A stretch of DNA of 64,000 bases from Paracoccus methylovorus (GCF_016919705.1 NZ_CP070369.1:310001-374000), one strand, 5' to 3'. Shown: positions 8,598-18,061, counted from the first letter of the stretch. Translations and numbers: made by a program. Notes: generated from the sequence alone by a model not told the origin.

Positions 8598-10150
8598 TCG
8601 GTGAACCACCAGCGTTCGCCGGCGCGCGCGCCGTCAAGCTCCCAGTCGTTGGCCAGTTCGCCATGCGCGACCTTGTCCGACACCGCATCAAGGAAATCGG
8701 CCCAGAGCGGGGCAACCATGCCGCCATCCGTGCTGATCAGCGACTGGCATTCCCAGTAAAGCTGCTTGCGCTTTGCCTCGTCCTTTTCGCCGCGTGCTGC
8801 GACCAGCTTTGCGTTGAATTCGTCGTTGTCCCAGCCGGTCTCATTCCAACTGCCGATGCTTTCGCGCGAATAGGCCAGGCTCAGCATCAGGTCCTCGTTG
8901 ACGCGGCCGGACCATTTGGTGGCAAACATCGGGCGCTTGCCCCAGATATTCGACCAGTAGCCGTCATCGGGTTCGCGGCGCACGTCGATGGTGATACCCG
9001 CGCGGCTGGCCTGTTCGGCATAAAGCTGTGCCATGTCGGTGGCGCCGGTAAAGGGCGCTTCGGCCACATGCAGCGGCACCCGCAGCCCCGATACTCCGGC
9101 CTTTTCCAACAGCGCGCGCGCCTGATCCGGGTCATAGCTGTGCTGGGGAATATCCGGGTTGTGATATTCATAGGCTTCGGAAATCGGCTGGTCATTGGCG
9201 ATCGAGCCAAAGCCCGACAGCACCTTGTCCAGCATCTCTTGCCGGTCCATCGCCAGTTTCATCGCCAGGCGCACATTCGGATCGACGAACAGCGGGTCGC
9301 GGGTGTCCATGCTGAAGGCGTAATGCTGCTTGCCCTTGGTCTGCAGCAGCTTGATGCTGGGCATCGCGGTCAGCAGCATCGCGGTCGCGGTATCGACCCC
9401 GCCCATCGCGTCGATCTGGCCGGTTTGCAACGCCGTGGTGCGGGCGTTCACATCGGCGATGCAGCGCGTCTCGATGGCGTCGAAATGCGCACGCCCTTCC
9501 TTCCAGTAGTTCGGGAAACGCACCACGCGGGCGCTGACGCCGGGTTCGAACGACTCCAGCGTATAGCCACCGGTGCCGATGCCCTTGTCAAAGTCGCGGT
9601 CGTCGGCCGGCACGATCACCATCGTGACCATCGCCATCAGCGCGGGGAAGCTGGCGTTGGGTGCCTCCAGCGTGACCTTGACCTCATCGGGGGCAACCGC
9701 CTGCACGTCGGTGATCTGCAACATCAGCGCCCGGGTTTCCGAAACGGTATCGGGTCCGCGATGCAGGTTGATCGAAAAGACCACGTCATTGGCATCCAGC
9801 GTCTTGCCGTTGTGGAACTCGACCCCCTGACGCAGCTTGAACGTCCACTCGGTCAGGTCGTCGTTGGCGCCCCATTCCGTCGCCAGCTCAGGGATCAGCG
9901 TCCCGCCCGGCCCGACCTCGATCAGGGCGTTGCGCAGTTGATACTGCACATGCATGGTAAAGCGGGTTTCATTAAGCTGCGGGTCCAGCGTGTCGGCAAT
10001 GTCGAAATCTGCGATTGCCACCCGGAAGGTGCCGCCCTTGCGCGGCGCAGCCTGCGCCATCAGGGGCGAGGGGCGCAGCCCCAGCGAGGATGCGACGGCC
10101 AAAGCGCCGCCCCCCAAAAGCAACGAACGGCGATTGAAAATGAGCGCCAT
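8594..10150 (-). CDS. ABC transporter substrate-binding protein, family 5 (dipeptide/opine type)
   Basis: A 518-residue periplasmic binding protein. The N-terminus NRRSLLLGGGALAVASSLG followed by an AQA cleavage site looks like a Tat signal. Family 5 landmarks are LIPELATEWG, FHNGKTLDANDVVFS and the C-terminal DGYWSNIW region. It resembles the binding protein at 51538-53106 closely (shared DGYWSN and DKVAHGE motifs), so the two are paralogues. Its permease and ATPase partners are probably the block at 14633-18061, separated by the LysR, Rieske and deacylase genes. The substrate is unknown. Confidence 0.9.
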   Translation of the reverse strand: MALIFNRRSLLLGGGALAVASSLGLRPSPLMAQAAPRKGGTFRVAIADFDIADTLDPQLNETRFTMHVQYQLRNALIEVGPGGTLIPELATEWGANDDLTEWTFKLRQGVEFHNGKTLDANDVVFSINLHRGPDTVSETRALMLQITDVQAVAPDEVKVTLEAPNASFPALMAMVTMVIVPADDRDFDKGIGTGGYTLESFEPGVSARVVRFPNYWKEGRAHFDAIETRCIADVNARTTALQTGQIDAMGGVDTATAMLLTAMPSIKLLQTKGKQHYAFSMDTRDPLFVDPNVRLAMKLAMDRQEMLDKVLSGFGSIANDQPISEAYEYHNPDIPQHSYDPDQARALLEKAGVSGLRVPLHVAEAPFTGATDMAQLYAEQASRAGITIDVRREPDDGYWSNIWGKRPMFATKWSGRVNEDLMLSLAYSRESIGSWNETGWDNDEFNAKLVAARGEKDEAKRKQLYWECQSLISTDGGMVAPLWADFLDAVSDKVAHGELANDWELDGARAGERWWFTE

Positions 10151-10322
10151 ATAGCGTGTCTCCCTTGCTGATCTTCCGGTTGGCCGGTTGACAAGACTGT
10201 TGTCGTTTTTTTTATGTCTAGGCTAAAATAGGATACGTCGTGACGTGCAGACAATGCAGTTTGCCTGCTGGACCGGACAGGCAGGCTAAAATGACAGGCC
10301 GGTAGAAAACGGAGCCGCCACC
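10151..10322. promoter_or_regulatory. divergent promoter region with repeated AGGCTAAAA boxes
   Basis: This 172-base gap separates the minus-strand binding-protein gene from the plus-strand LysR gene. It holds two copies of AGGCTAAAAT (10221-10230 and 10283-10292) and an unusual run of eight T. A third box lies in inverted orientation upstream of the Rieske gene at 11270-11279. Shared boxes in both intergenic regions around a LysR gene suggest operator sites, or a common promoter element, for that regulator. Confidence 0.45.
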
Positions 10323-11255
10323 TTGAAAACCTTGCTGCCACCCCTGCGCGCCTTGCAGGCCTTCGAGGCGTTTGGCCGACTGGGCTCAGTCAACGCTGCG
10401 GCCAGCGCGCTTGGCGTCACCTCTGGCGCCATCAGCCAGCAATTGCGCCTGCTGGAAGAGCATGTGGGCGCCGTGTTGCTGGTAAAAGACGGCCGGCGGG
10501 CGACGCTGACGCCGGCGGCCCGCACCTATCATGGATTGATTTCGCAGGGTTTCGGGCGCCTGATGCTGGCGCAGGACTATATCCTGTCCCATCGGCAAAG
10601 CGAGGAACTGACGGTTTCCGGATTTCCGACAATGATGTCGCATTTCCTGAATCCGCGCTTGGCCGAATTTCAGACAATGCACAAGAAAGTCGCAATCCGC
10701 GTTATCGCGACCCATCAGGAAGCCGATCCCTCCATGCTGGAAAACACCTTCCGGCTGACCTATGGCGAGGCATCGCAGCAATATACCCACTCGCGCGTCC
10801 TCTATACGGATCATTGTTTTCCGGTCTGCTCACCTGCTTTTCTCGATCGCTATCCCCAGGCGCGTGATCCCGCAAAACTGATCGACCTGCCGCTGATCGG
10901 TATCGACTGGGGTAAAAGCTACACCACCGAACCGCATTGGCGGGACTGGTTTACGGCGCAGGGGTCAGAGGATCCGCCCGCGATTCGGCAGGCCGCGGTC
11001 TATTCGGTGTCGGGGTTGGCGTTACAGGCAGCAATCGCAGGGCAGGGGGCGGTGCTGGGGCAGGCGTCATTCGTCCGCGAAGACCTGCGGACCGGGCGGC
11101 TGATCCGCCTGTCCGACGACAGTTTGTCGATGCCCGACCCCTATCACATCTGCTGGGGCGCGACGACGCTGGAGCAGCCGGTGGCGCGCGACTTTCTCAA
11201 CTGGCTGGTTCTGATCACCAAGCCCCTGCGCAGCGCAAACCCTCAGCAGGACTAA
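10323..11255 (+). CDS. LysR-family regulator (GcvA-like)
   Basis: A 310-residue LysR protein. The winged helix-turn-helix spans about residues 5-64 (LRALQAFEAFGRLGSVNAAASALGVT, with the recognition helix SGAISQQLRLLEE), and a periplasmic-binding-like effector domain follows. The N-terminal signature LPPLRALQAFEA is typical of the GcvA branch. The start is TTG 10323, with a GGAG site eight bases before it; no ATG fits the family N-terminus. It lies between the binding-protein operon and the Rieske oxygenase, so it probably controls one or both. Confidence 0.9.
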   Translation: MKTLLPPLRALQAFEAFGRLGSVNAAASALGVTSGAISQQLRLLEEHVGAVLLVKDGRRATLTPAARTYHGLISQGFGRLMLAQDYILSHRQSEELTVSGFPTMMSHFLNPRLAEFQTMHKKVAIRVIATHQEADPSMLENTFRLTYGEASQQYTHSRVLYTDHCFPVCSPAFLDRYPQARDPAKLIDLPLIGIDWGKSYTTEPHWRDWFTAQGSEDPPAIRQAAVYSVSGLALQAAIAGQGAVLGQASFVREDLRTGRLIRLSDDSLSMPDPYHICWGATTLEQPVARDFLNWLVLITKPLRSANPQQD

Positions 11256-11269
11256 ACAATCCACTGTTT

Positions 11270-11279
11270 CTTTTAGCCT
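11270..11279 (-). promoter_or_regulatory. third AGGCTAAAA box, before the Rieske gene
   Basis: The inverted copy AGGCTAAAAG lies in the 80-base gap between the LysR gene and the Rieske oxygenase start at 11336. It matches the two boxes in the region upstream of the LysR gene. It is a candidate site for co-regulation of the oxygenase with the ABC binding protein. Confidence 0.4.
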
Positions 11280-11335
11280 GAACTATTCCCGTTACGCCTA
11301 TACATTTGGCCAAACAGCCACAAATAGGTGCAGCC

Positions 11336-12376
11336 ATGTTTCTTAAGAACGCCTGGTATGTCGCGGCCTGGAGCCACGAGGTCACGAATAGCCTGCAGCA
11401 GATCATCGTCCTTGGCGAGAAGATCTGCGTTTTCCGCAACTCCGATGATGAGGTGATCGCGCTAGAGGATGCCTGCCCGCATCGCAAGCTGCCGCTGTCC
11501 AAGGGTCGGATCAAGGGCGACAATGTCGAATGCGGCTATCACGGGCTGACCTTCGACTGCGCGGGACAATGCGTCTGGGCGCCGGGCGGGGGGCGCATCC
11601 CCTCGGCCGCCAAGGTCCGGCCCTATCCGGTGCACGAAAAATACGGCCTTGTCTGGATCTGGATGGGCAATGCCGCCATCGCCGACCCCGACGACATCAT
11701 CGACATCCCGAATTTCGACAGCCCCGATTGGGGCATCAATCGCGGCGCGGCGATGGAGTTGAAATGCAACTACCTGCTGATGTGCGACAACCTGCTTGAC
11801 CCCACCCATGTCGCATGGGTCCATGAAAGCAGCTTTGCGCAGGCAGCGACCAAAGATACCCCGCTGAAGGTCACCCGCACCGAAAACGGCGTGATCGTCC
11901 ACCGCTGGATGATGGGTGTCGAGCCGGCGCCCTTTTACAAGAAGATCGTGGAATTCGACGGCGACTGCGACCGGCTTCAGCATTACGAGGTCCGCTATCC
12001 CAGCCATGCGCTGATCCGCGCGGTCTTTACGCCTGCGGGCACCGGCGGGCCGGACGGGCAGTTGCACGAGAAAACCTTTGTCATGGACAGCTACAACTTC
12101 ATGACGCCCACGACCGAATCCGAGACACGCTATTACTGGTTCCAGCTTCGCAATATCCGGCCCGACGACGCGGAACTTTCGCAGATGATGTCCGACGACG
12201 TGCGCAGCGCCTTCGAGGAGGATCGCGCCGTTCTCAACGAGGTGCAGGTCGGCATGACCGCCAAGACCTCGCCGCATATCGACCTGTCCATCGACGCCGG
12301 GCAGTTGCGCTTTCGCCGGCAGTTGGAGGCGATGATCGCGGAAGAGCAGATCGTCGATGAGAAGATGAGGGCCTGA
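11336..12376 (+). CDS. aromatic ring-hydroxylating/O-demethylase Rieske oxygenase (VanA-like)
   Basis: A 346-residue terminal oxygenase. The Rieske [2Fe-2S] ligands are Cys47-Pro-His49 and Cys66-Gly-Tyr-His69. The mononuclear iron site is visible in CDNLLDPTHVAWVHESSF (Asp and two His, about residues 155-172). The N-terminus MFLKNAWYVAAW is classic for VanA-type vanillate O-demethylases and related monooxygenases, so I chose ATG 11336 over TTG 11306. The dedicated reductase gene follows three bases later. The substrate is not necessarily vanillate, since the family also demethylates and hydroxylates other ring compounds. Confidence 0.88.
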   Translation: MFLKNAWYVAAWSHEVTNSLQQIIVLGEKICVFRNSDDEVIALEDACPHRKLPLSKGRIKGDNVECGYHGLTFDCAGQCVWAPGGGRIPSAAKVRPYPVHEKYGLVWIWMGNAAIADPDDIIDIPNFDSPDWGINRGAAMELKCNYLLMCDNLLDPTHVAWVHESSFAQAATKDTPLKVTRTENGVIVHRWMMGVEPAPFYKKIVEFDGDCDRLQHYEVRYPSHALIRAVFTPAGTGGPDGQLHEKTFVMDSYNFMTPTTESETRYYWFQLRNIRPDDAELSQMMSDDVRSAFEEDRAVLNEVQVGMTAKTSPHIDLSIDAGQLRFRRQLEAMIAEEQIVDEKMRA

Positions 12377-12378
12377 CC

Positions 12379-13533
12379 ATGGCCAATGCGTTCCGTCGTT
12401 TTCGGGTTGCGCGCAAGCAACCCGAAAGCAGCGTCATCACCTCTTTTTATCTGGAGCCCGAGGACGGCGGCCCGGTGTGGGTCGCTAAACCCGGCCAATA
12501 TCTGACCTTGCGGATTCCGGGCGCCAACCCGGTGCTGCGCACCTATTCGCTGTCCTGCGCGGTCGATACCGGGCCGCATCACCGCATCAGCGTCAAGCGC
12601 GAGGTGCAGGGGGCCGGCTCGGGCTGGCTGCACGATCATGTGGCCGAGGGTGACGTGATCGAGGTTGCCGCACCGCGCGGCAGCTTTGTTCTGGATGAGA
12701 ACAGCGACCGCCCAGTGCTGCTGCTGGCCGGGGGGGTCGGGCTGACTCCGCTGCTGTCGATGCTGCACCGTCTGGCCGCAACCGACCGCCGCGTGTGGTT
12801 CATCCATGCGGTCGAAAACGGCGATGTCCATGCGCTGCACGACGAGGTGGCGGCGCTGGCCGCGGCATCGCAGGGCCGGATCACCGCGCGCAACGTCTAT
12901 CGCACGCCGACGCAGGCCGACCGCGATGCAGGTCGTTTCGACGCCGAGGGCATCGTGGATCGTGCCCTGCTGCAATCGCTGCTGCCCATCGACAATTATC
13001 AGGTCTATCTCTGCGGGCCGACGCCCTTCATGGTGGCGATGTGGCGGCTGCTGACCGGTCTGGGCATCGCACCGGATCGCATCGCCTATGAGTTCTTCGG
13101 CAAGGGTGGCTCGCTGGCCCGGCTGGCCGAGGAAAAACCGGCGGTGGTCGCGCCCGCGCCGCATTCCCCCGCCCATGCGCCGAAATCGCTGGCCCGGCTG
13201 GAGTTCCTGACCGATCCCGATGCCCGCGCCGTTCCCGAACCGGCACATATCGCCAGCGCGGCAAGCCCCGCTGCGACCGGGGCCGAGGTGGTCTTTGCCC
13301 GCTCGGGCATCACCGCGCCATGGAACAGCGCCAGCCGGACCATTCTTGAACTGGCCGAAGCTGCCGGGCTCGAGCCCGATTTCAGTTGCCGCGAAGGCAT
13401 CTGCAATACCTGTATCTGCGACCTGCGCGAAGGCGAGCTGGAATATATCAGCGATCCGCTGGACCCACCGCCCGCAGGACGGGCGCTGATTTGCTGCTCG
13501 CGTCCCGTGGGACGCGTGGTGCTGGACCTGTAA
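12379..13533 (+). CDS. oxygenase reductase, FNR-type with C-terminal [2Fe-2S] ferredoxin (VanB-like, extended)
   Basis: A 384-residue electron-transfer protein. The N-terminal flavin domain has RTYSLSCAV. The nucleotide-binding domain follows with LLAGGVGLTPLLSML and YLCGPTPFM. A Pro/Ala-rich linker (about residues 255-290) leads to a plant-type ferredoxin with CREGICNTC and a fourth Cys in ICCSRP. It passes electrons from NAD(P)H to the Rieske oxygenase encoded just upstream. The order and linker resemble the flavohaemoglobin-reductase/ferredoxin fusions more than the shorter VanB (about 320 residues). A strong terminator follows. Confidence 0.87.
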   Translation: MANAFRRFRVARKQPESSVITSFYLEPEDGGPVWVAKPGQYLTLRIPGANPVLRTYSLSCAVDTGPHHRISVKREVQGAGSGWLHDHVAEGDVIEVAAPRGSFVLDENSDRPVLLLAGGVGLTPLLSMLHRLAATDRRVWFIHAVENGDVHALHDEVAALAAASQGRITARNVYRTPTQADRDAGRFDAEGIVDRALLQSLLPIDNYQVYLCGPTPFMVAMWRLLTGLGIAPDRIAYEFFGKGGSLARLAEEKPAVVAPAPHSPAHAPKSLARLEFLTDPDARAVPEPAHIASAASPAATGAEVVFARSGITAPWNSASRTILELAEAAGLEPDFSCREGICNTCICDLREGELEYISDPLDPPPAGRALICCSRPVGRVVLDL

Positions 13534-13538
13534 CGACA

Positions 13539-13565
13539 GCGCCGGGCAGACTGCCCGGCGCGTTT
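13539..13565 (+). terminator. rho-independent terminator after the Rieske/reductase pair
   Basis: A GC-rich stem GCGCCGGGC pairs with GCCCGGCGC across a five-base loop and is followed by a short T run (GTTTC). It lies six bases after the reductase stop, between convergent genes, and may act in both directions. Confidence 0.75.
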
Positions 13566-13588
13566 CATTCGCCCACCGGGTCAGCCCG

Positions 13589-14620
13589 TTACGTCAGGGT
13601 ATCGGGTGAGATCCCGGGCGTGATGGTCAGGACGTGATCGCCCGGCTGCACCATGGCCCCCGTTCGGCGGATTGCCACATATCCCGCGACCGGGGCGGTC
13701 AGGGTCAGCCGCTCTGCCCCAAGATCGAACAGCGGGTGCAGCTTGACCACGGGCTGCCCGGCCTCGACATGATCGGCCAGCCCCACCAGCGGCTCGGCCA
13801 GCGCCTGCGTCATCGCGGTCACATGCCGGCTGCCGCCGCCCATATCGACGAAACGCGTATCTTCCGCCTTGACTCGGCCCAGCCTGTCGGCGGCAGCATC
13901 GGTAATGATCCGCTGCGCGGCCAGCAGGCGCAGCGCGCCCTGCCATCCCAACCGCAGCGAGTCGCGCGACAGCGTTCCCATCCCGCCCAACTCGCAAGAG
14001 ATCATCGCGCATCCTGCAGCCAATGCCGCGGAATCCAGATCGCCCCCGGTGCTGCCCATCGGCACCACCATGGTCCAGGGCAGCGCGAAAACTCGGGCCA
14101 GTTCCAGATTGTGCCGGTCGGCCTCGGCATTGCCGGTCAGGGTCAGATAGGTGGCATCCAGATATTCGCTCGTGCCGCCGCCCGAGTGAATGTCCAGCAC
14201 AAGCTGCGCGCGCGGGATCAGGTGACGGGTCACAAAGCCGGCCAGCCCCCGCGTCGGGCCCTGTCCTTCGCCACCGGGAAAGGCGCGGTTCATATTGCCG
14301 CCATCCAGAGGCGAAATGCGGCTGCGGCTCGTCACCGCAGGCATGTTCAGCGCCGGCAGAAAGATTGCGCCGCCCAGCATATCCTCGGGCTGCAATTCGG
14401 CGAACAGCCGGCGGGCGATGATCTGGCCTTCGTATTCATCGCCGTGATTGCCGCCGACGATCAGCGCCACCGGGCCGGACCCCGAGCCGATCCAGCCGAT
14501 GGGGCTGCGAATGGCGCTGTAGGCGTGGATATGGTCGGAATGGGCCAGGTCGACCCAGCCAGAGCGTTTGCCCGCCGCGTTCAGATCCAGCGCGCAAGAG
14601 ATCGTATCGTAATAAAGCAT
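13589..14620 (-). CDS. succinylglutamate desuccinylase/aspartoacylase family deacylase (DoeB-like)
   Basis: A 343-residue zinc-dependent amidohydrolase. The zinc ligands are in GGNHGDEYEG (His and Glu, about residues 57-66) and DIHSGG (His, about residue 144). The conserved PALNMPA and GNMNRAFPG segments match the DoeB group, which deacetylates N-acetyl-diaminobutyrate in ectoine breakdown. No other ectoine gene is present, so the true substrate may be a different N-acyl amino compound. It is the last gene of the ABC permease/ATPase operon, so it probably removes an acyl group from the imported compound. Confidence 0.78.
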   Translation of the reverse strand: MLYYDTISCALDLNAAGKRSGWVDLAHSDHIHAYSAIRSPIGWIGSGSGPVALIVGGNHGDEYEGQIIARRLFAELQPEDMLGGAIFLPALNMPAVTSRSRISPLDGGNMNRAFPGGEGQGPTRGLAGFVTRHLIPRAQLVLDIHSGGGTSEYLDATYLTLTGNAEADRHNLELARVFALPWTMVVPMGSTGGDLDSAALAAGCAMISCELGGMGTLSRDSLRLGWQGALRLLAAQRIITDAAADRLGRVKAEDTRFVDMGGGSRHVTAMTQALAEPLVGLADHVEAGQPVVKLHPLFDLGAERLTLTAPVAGYVAIRRTGAMVQPGDHVLTITPGISPDTLT

Positions 14621-14632
14621 CGTTGATCCTGT

Positions 14633-16243
14633 TCAGACGCTGCGGCGTTCGGCCAGCAGCCGGGTCAGCCAGTTCGGGTCCATTTCGGGAACCGAGGACA
14701 GCAGCTTGTCGGTATAGGGGTGATGGGGTGGGGTGAACATTTCATCCTTTGGCCCTTGCTCGACCACCTGTCCGTTCTGCATCACCACCACCTCGTCGGC
14801 AATCGATCGGACGGTGGCCAGATCGTGGGTGATGAACAGATAGCTAAGGTTCAGTTCGCTTTGCAGCCGGTCCAGAAGCCGCAGGATGCCTTCGGCGACC
14901 AGCTGGTCCAGCGCGCTGGTCACCTCATCGCAGATGATGAATTCCGGCTGGGCCGCCAAGGCGCGGGCAATGCAGATCCGCTGTTTCTGGCCACCCGACA
15001 ACTCGCCCGGCAGGCGGTCGATGAAACGGTCGGGTTCCAGCTCGATCTGGTCCAGCAATTCACGGATGCGCTGTTCCTTTTTTGCGCCGCGCAGGCCAAG
15101 AAAGAACTCCAGCGGACGGCCGATCACATCGCGGATGCGGTGGCGCGGGTTCAGCGCGGTATCGGCCATCTGATGGATCATCTGCAAACGGCGTTGCAGG
15201 TCGCGCGGACGCTTGCGGCCGGTGTCGGGCAGTTCTGCGCCCTCGAATTGCACCCGGCCCTGCGTGGGGGCCAACAGTCCCATGATGACCCGCGCCGTGG
15301 TGGATTTGCCCGATCCGCTTTCACCCACGACCGCGACGGTTCGCCCGCGCGGGACCGAAAAGGACACGTTGTCCAGCACGACATGGCTGCCATAGCCTGC
15401 GGTGATGTTTTCCACCTGCATGATCGGCTGGGGGGCCGGACCCGGAGGACGCGGGGTCGGGCGGAACGCGCGCACGGCCCACAGGCTGCGGGTGTAATCC
15501 TCGCGCGGGGCGGCCAGCATCTCGGGCGTTGGCGCATCCTCGACCTCTTTGCCCTTCAGCAGCACCTTGATGCGGTCGGCCATCTGCGCGACCACCGCCA
15601 GATCATGGGTGATATAGATCGCGGCGGCGTTATATTTGCGCACCACGTCGCGGATCGAGGCCAGAACCTCGATCTGCGTGGTCACGTCCAGCGCCGTGGT
15701 CGGCTCGTCGAAGACGATCAGGTCGGGGTGGCAGGCCAGCGCCATGGCGGTCATCGCCCGCTGCAACTGTCCGCCCGAGACCTGATGCGGAAAGCGCAGT
15801 CCGATCCGTTCGGGTTCCGGCAGGCGCATGTCGCGGTAAAGCTGTTCGGCCTCGGCTGCGGCCTGACGGCGCGACATCAACTCGTGCTGGGTGGGGCCTT
15901 CGCAATACTGGTCGATCAGCCGCCACGCCGGGTTGAAGGCCGCGGCCGAGGATTGCGCCACATAGGCGATGCGGCGACCCCGCAAGCGGCGCAACTGGCT
16001 TTTGCCGGCCTCGACCAGCTCGTGCCCGTCGAAATTGACCGAGCCGCTGCTGATCCGGCATCCCGGCTTGACATAACCCATCGCCGCCAGCCCCAGCGTC
16101 GATTTCCCCGCGCCGGATTCACCGATCAGGCCCAGGATCTCGCCCCGTTTCAGGGTCAGGTCCACGCCTTTGACGATTTCGCTCCATCCCGTGTCGGAAC
16201 GGGCCTCGATGTGCAGATCGCGGATGGTCAGCAGGTTTTCCAT
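14633..16243 (-). CDS. dipeptide-type ABC transporter ATPase, two ATPase domains fused (DppD-DppF)
   Basis: A 536-residue protein with two complete ATPase units. Unit 1 has Walker [10 protein letters not shown] (about residue 41), signature SGGQLQRA and Walker [13 protein letters not shown]. Unit 2 has Walker [10 protein letters not shown] (about residue 305), signature LSGGQKQR and [11 protein letters not shown]. Most Dpp/Opp systems encode these as two genes. The same fusion occurs in the paralogous system at 56380-57981, so it is not a sequencing artefact. It energises the permeases encoded next to it. Confidence 0.92.
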   Translation of the reverse strand: MENLLTIRDLHIEARSDTGWSEIVKGVDLTLKRGEILGLIGESGAGKSTLGLAAMGYVKPGCRISSGSVNFDGHELVEAGKSQLRRLRGRRIAYVAQSSAAAFNPAWRLIDQYCEGPTQHELMSRRQAAAEAEQLYRDMRLPEPERIGLRFPHQVSGGQLQRAMTAMALACHPDLIVFDEPTTALDVTTQIEVLASIRDVVRKYNAAAIYITHDLAVVAQMADRIKVLLKGKEVEDAPTPEMLAAPREDYTRSLWAVRAFRPTPRPPGPAPQPIMQVENITAGYGSHVVLDNVSFSVPRGRTVAVVGESGSGKSTTARVIMGLLAPTQGRVQFEGAELPDTGRKRPRDLQRRLQMIHQMADTALNPRHRIRDVIGRPLEFFLGLRGAKKEQRIRELLDQIELEPDRFIDRLPGELSGGQKQRICIARALAAQPEFIICDEVTSALDQLVAEGILRLLDRLQSELNLSYLFITHDLATVRSIADEVVVMQNGQVVEQGPKDEMFTPPHHPYTDKLLSSVPEMDPNWLTRLLAERRSV

Positions 16244-16247
16244 GGCG

Positions 16248-17114
16248 TTAATCCTTCAGCCCGCTAGACAGATGCAGCACCCAGTCAACCACCAGATTGA
16301 CCGCCACGGTCAGCATCGCGATCGCCCCAGCCGGCAGCAGCGGCGCAAACCCGAAGGTCGCCGCCTGCCATGACGAGAAGTTGGCAAAGGCGATCAACCG
16401 CGCGCTTTCCCGCACCATCGACCCCCAGTCGGCAGTCGGCGGCTGCAGGCCCAGCCCAAGAAAGGACAGGGCCGAGATGAACAGAAAGACGAAACAGAAC
16501 CGCAGCCCGAACTCGGCGATCAGCGGCGCGCTGGCATTGGGCAGAACCTCGCGGCGGATGACCCAGCCCAGCCCCTCGCCCCGCATCCGCGCGACCTCGA
16601 TATAATCCATGGTCAGGATGCCCTGCGCCACCGCCCGCGACAGGCGAAAGACACGGGTGCTGTCCAGAACCGCGATCACCAGCACCAACGCAATGACCGA
16701 GGTGCCGGTGATGGTCAGGATCAAAAGCGCGAAGATCAGCGAGGGGATCGCCATCAGCACATCGACCACACGCGAGGCCAGCGTATCGAACCAGCCCCCC
16801 ACCGTCGCCGCCAGCAAACCCGTCGTCGTTCCCAGCACAAAAGCCAGAACCGTCGTCAGCAGGGCGATGCCCACGGTATTGCGCGCGCCATAGATCAGCC
16901 GCGACAGCACATCGCGACCCAGAGCATCCGTGCCCAGCCAATGCGGCGCGGCCCAGGGTTGGTACTGGCGCCCGACCGCCGCAGCCTCGGGAAAGGGGGC
17001 CAGCAGCGGCGCAAATATCGCGACCACCGCATAAACGGCGATCACCGTCATGCCAAGCTTGGCCGAAAACGGCGCCTGGGCCGCCTGAGAAAGTATCTGT
17101 TTCACGCGGTTCAC
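16248..17114 (-). CDS. ABC transporter permease (DppC-type)
   Basis: A 288-residue inner-membrane permease with about six membrane segments. It has the DppC N-terminal pattern APHWLGTDALGRDVLSRLIYGAR and the EAA loop around EVARMRGEGLGWVIRREVLPNA that contacts the ATPase. It starts at GTG 17114, overlapping the stop of the DppB-type gene by four bases. It is the second gene in the order permease, permease, ATPase, deacylase. Confidence 0.92.
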   Translation of the reverse strand: MNRVKQILSQAAQAPFSAKLGMTVIAVYAVVAIFAPLLAPFPEAAAVGRQYQPWAAPHWLGTDALGRDVLSRLIYGARNTVGIALLTTVLAFVLGTTTGLLAATVGGWFDTLASRVVDVLMAIPSLIFALLILTITGTSVIALVLVIAVLDSTRVFRLSRAVAQGILTMDYIEVARMRGEGLGWVIRREVLPNASAPLIAEFGLRFCFVFLFISALSFLGLGLQPPTADWGSMVRESARLIAFANFSSWQAATFGFAPLLPAGAIAMLTVAVNLVVDWVLHLSSGLKD

Positions 17115-18061
17115 CTCGGATGCAGCAGGCGTGGATTGGATAGGATGCCCACCACATCGGCGATCAGATTCAGCAGGATATAGGTCGCGGCAAAGATCAG
17201 GCAGGCCGCCTGCACCACGGTCACGTCACGCTTGGCCACGCTGTCCACCAGCAACTGGCCCAGGCCGGGATAGACGAACACCACCTCGACCAGGACCACG
17301 CCGACGATCAGATAGGCAAGGTTCAGCGCCACGACGGTCACGATGGGCGCGACCGCATTCGGCAGTGCATGAACCGCGATGATCCGCCAGCGGCGAAGCC
17401 CCTTCAGCTCGGCCATCTCGATATAGGGCAGGGCCAGCAGGTTGACGATGGCCGCCCGCGTCATCCGCATCATATGCGCCATGACGATCAGCACCATGGT
17501 CAGGGCGGGCAGGAAGGTCGCATAAAGCCGCTCGGACAGTCCCATGCCCGGCGTCACCGCCGCCAGACTGGGAAACCAGCCCAGCCATGCCGCAAAGATC
17601 AGGATCAGGATGTAGGCGACAAAGAACTCTGGGAACGAGATCACCGCCAGCGACGAGGACGAGATGAACCGATCCAGCAGCGACCCCCGGTAAAGCGCCG
17701 AAACCAGCCCTAGCCCGACCGCCAGCGGCACCGCGATCACCGCAGCATAGCCGGCAAGGAAAAACGTATTGGCCGCTCGCTGCCCGATCAGGCTGGCGAT
17801 GGGGCGTTGGTTGGCCAGCGACAGGCCGAAATCCCCCGTCGCCATGCCGCGCAGCCAGTTGACATAGCGCAGCATGGCTGGATCGTTCAGGCCGAACCGT
17901 TCGCGAAACGCGGCAAGGGTTTCGGGTGTGGCGGATTGTCCCAGGACTTCGGTGGCGATATCGCCGGGCAGCAGCTCGATGGCCCAGAAAATCACAATAG
18001 AAACAATGATCAACGTCAGCAGGCCGATGGCAAGACGTCGCAGGATAAGCGTAGCGATCAT
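17111..18061 (-). CDS. ABC transporter permease (DppB-type)
   Basis: A 316-residue permease whose N-terminal block contains the DppB hallmark LLPGDIATEVLGQSATPE, followed by the EAA loop MAELKGLRRWRIIAVHALPN and the C-terminal VEVVFVYPGLGQLLVDSV. It forms the membrane channel with the DppC-type subunit. It is the first gene of this minus-strand operon and is divergent from a GntR regulator gene, which is the likely controller. Confidence 0.92.
   Translation of the reverse strand: MIATLILRRLAIGLLTLIIVSIVIFWAIELLPGDIATEVLGQSATPETLAAFRERFGLNDPAMLRYVNWLRGMATGDFGLSLANQRPIASLIGQRAANTFFLAGYAAVIAVPLAVGLGLVSALYRGSLLDRFISSSSLAVISFPEFFVAYILILIFAAWLGWFPSLAAVTPGMGLSERLYATFLPALTMVLIVMAHMMRMTRAAIVNLLALPYIEMAELKGLRRWRIIAVHALPNAVAPIVTVVALNLAYLIVGVVLVEVVFVYPGLGQLLVDSVAKRDVTVVQAACLIFAATYILLNLIADVVGILSNPRLLHPR

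Noticed and set aside
6276..8759. An 827-codon plus-strand frame opposite the aminotransferase and FAD oxidase genes
   Set aside because: It is antisense to genes with clear family motifs and has the Arg/Gln/His-rich composition of a GC-driven shadow.
14633..16243. Double ATPase as a possible assembly error joining two genes
   Set aside because: The paralogue at 56380-57981 has the same fusion and both halves carry full motifs.
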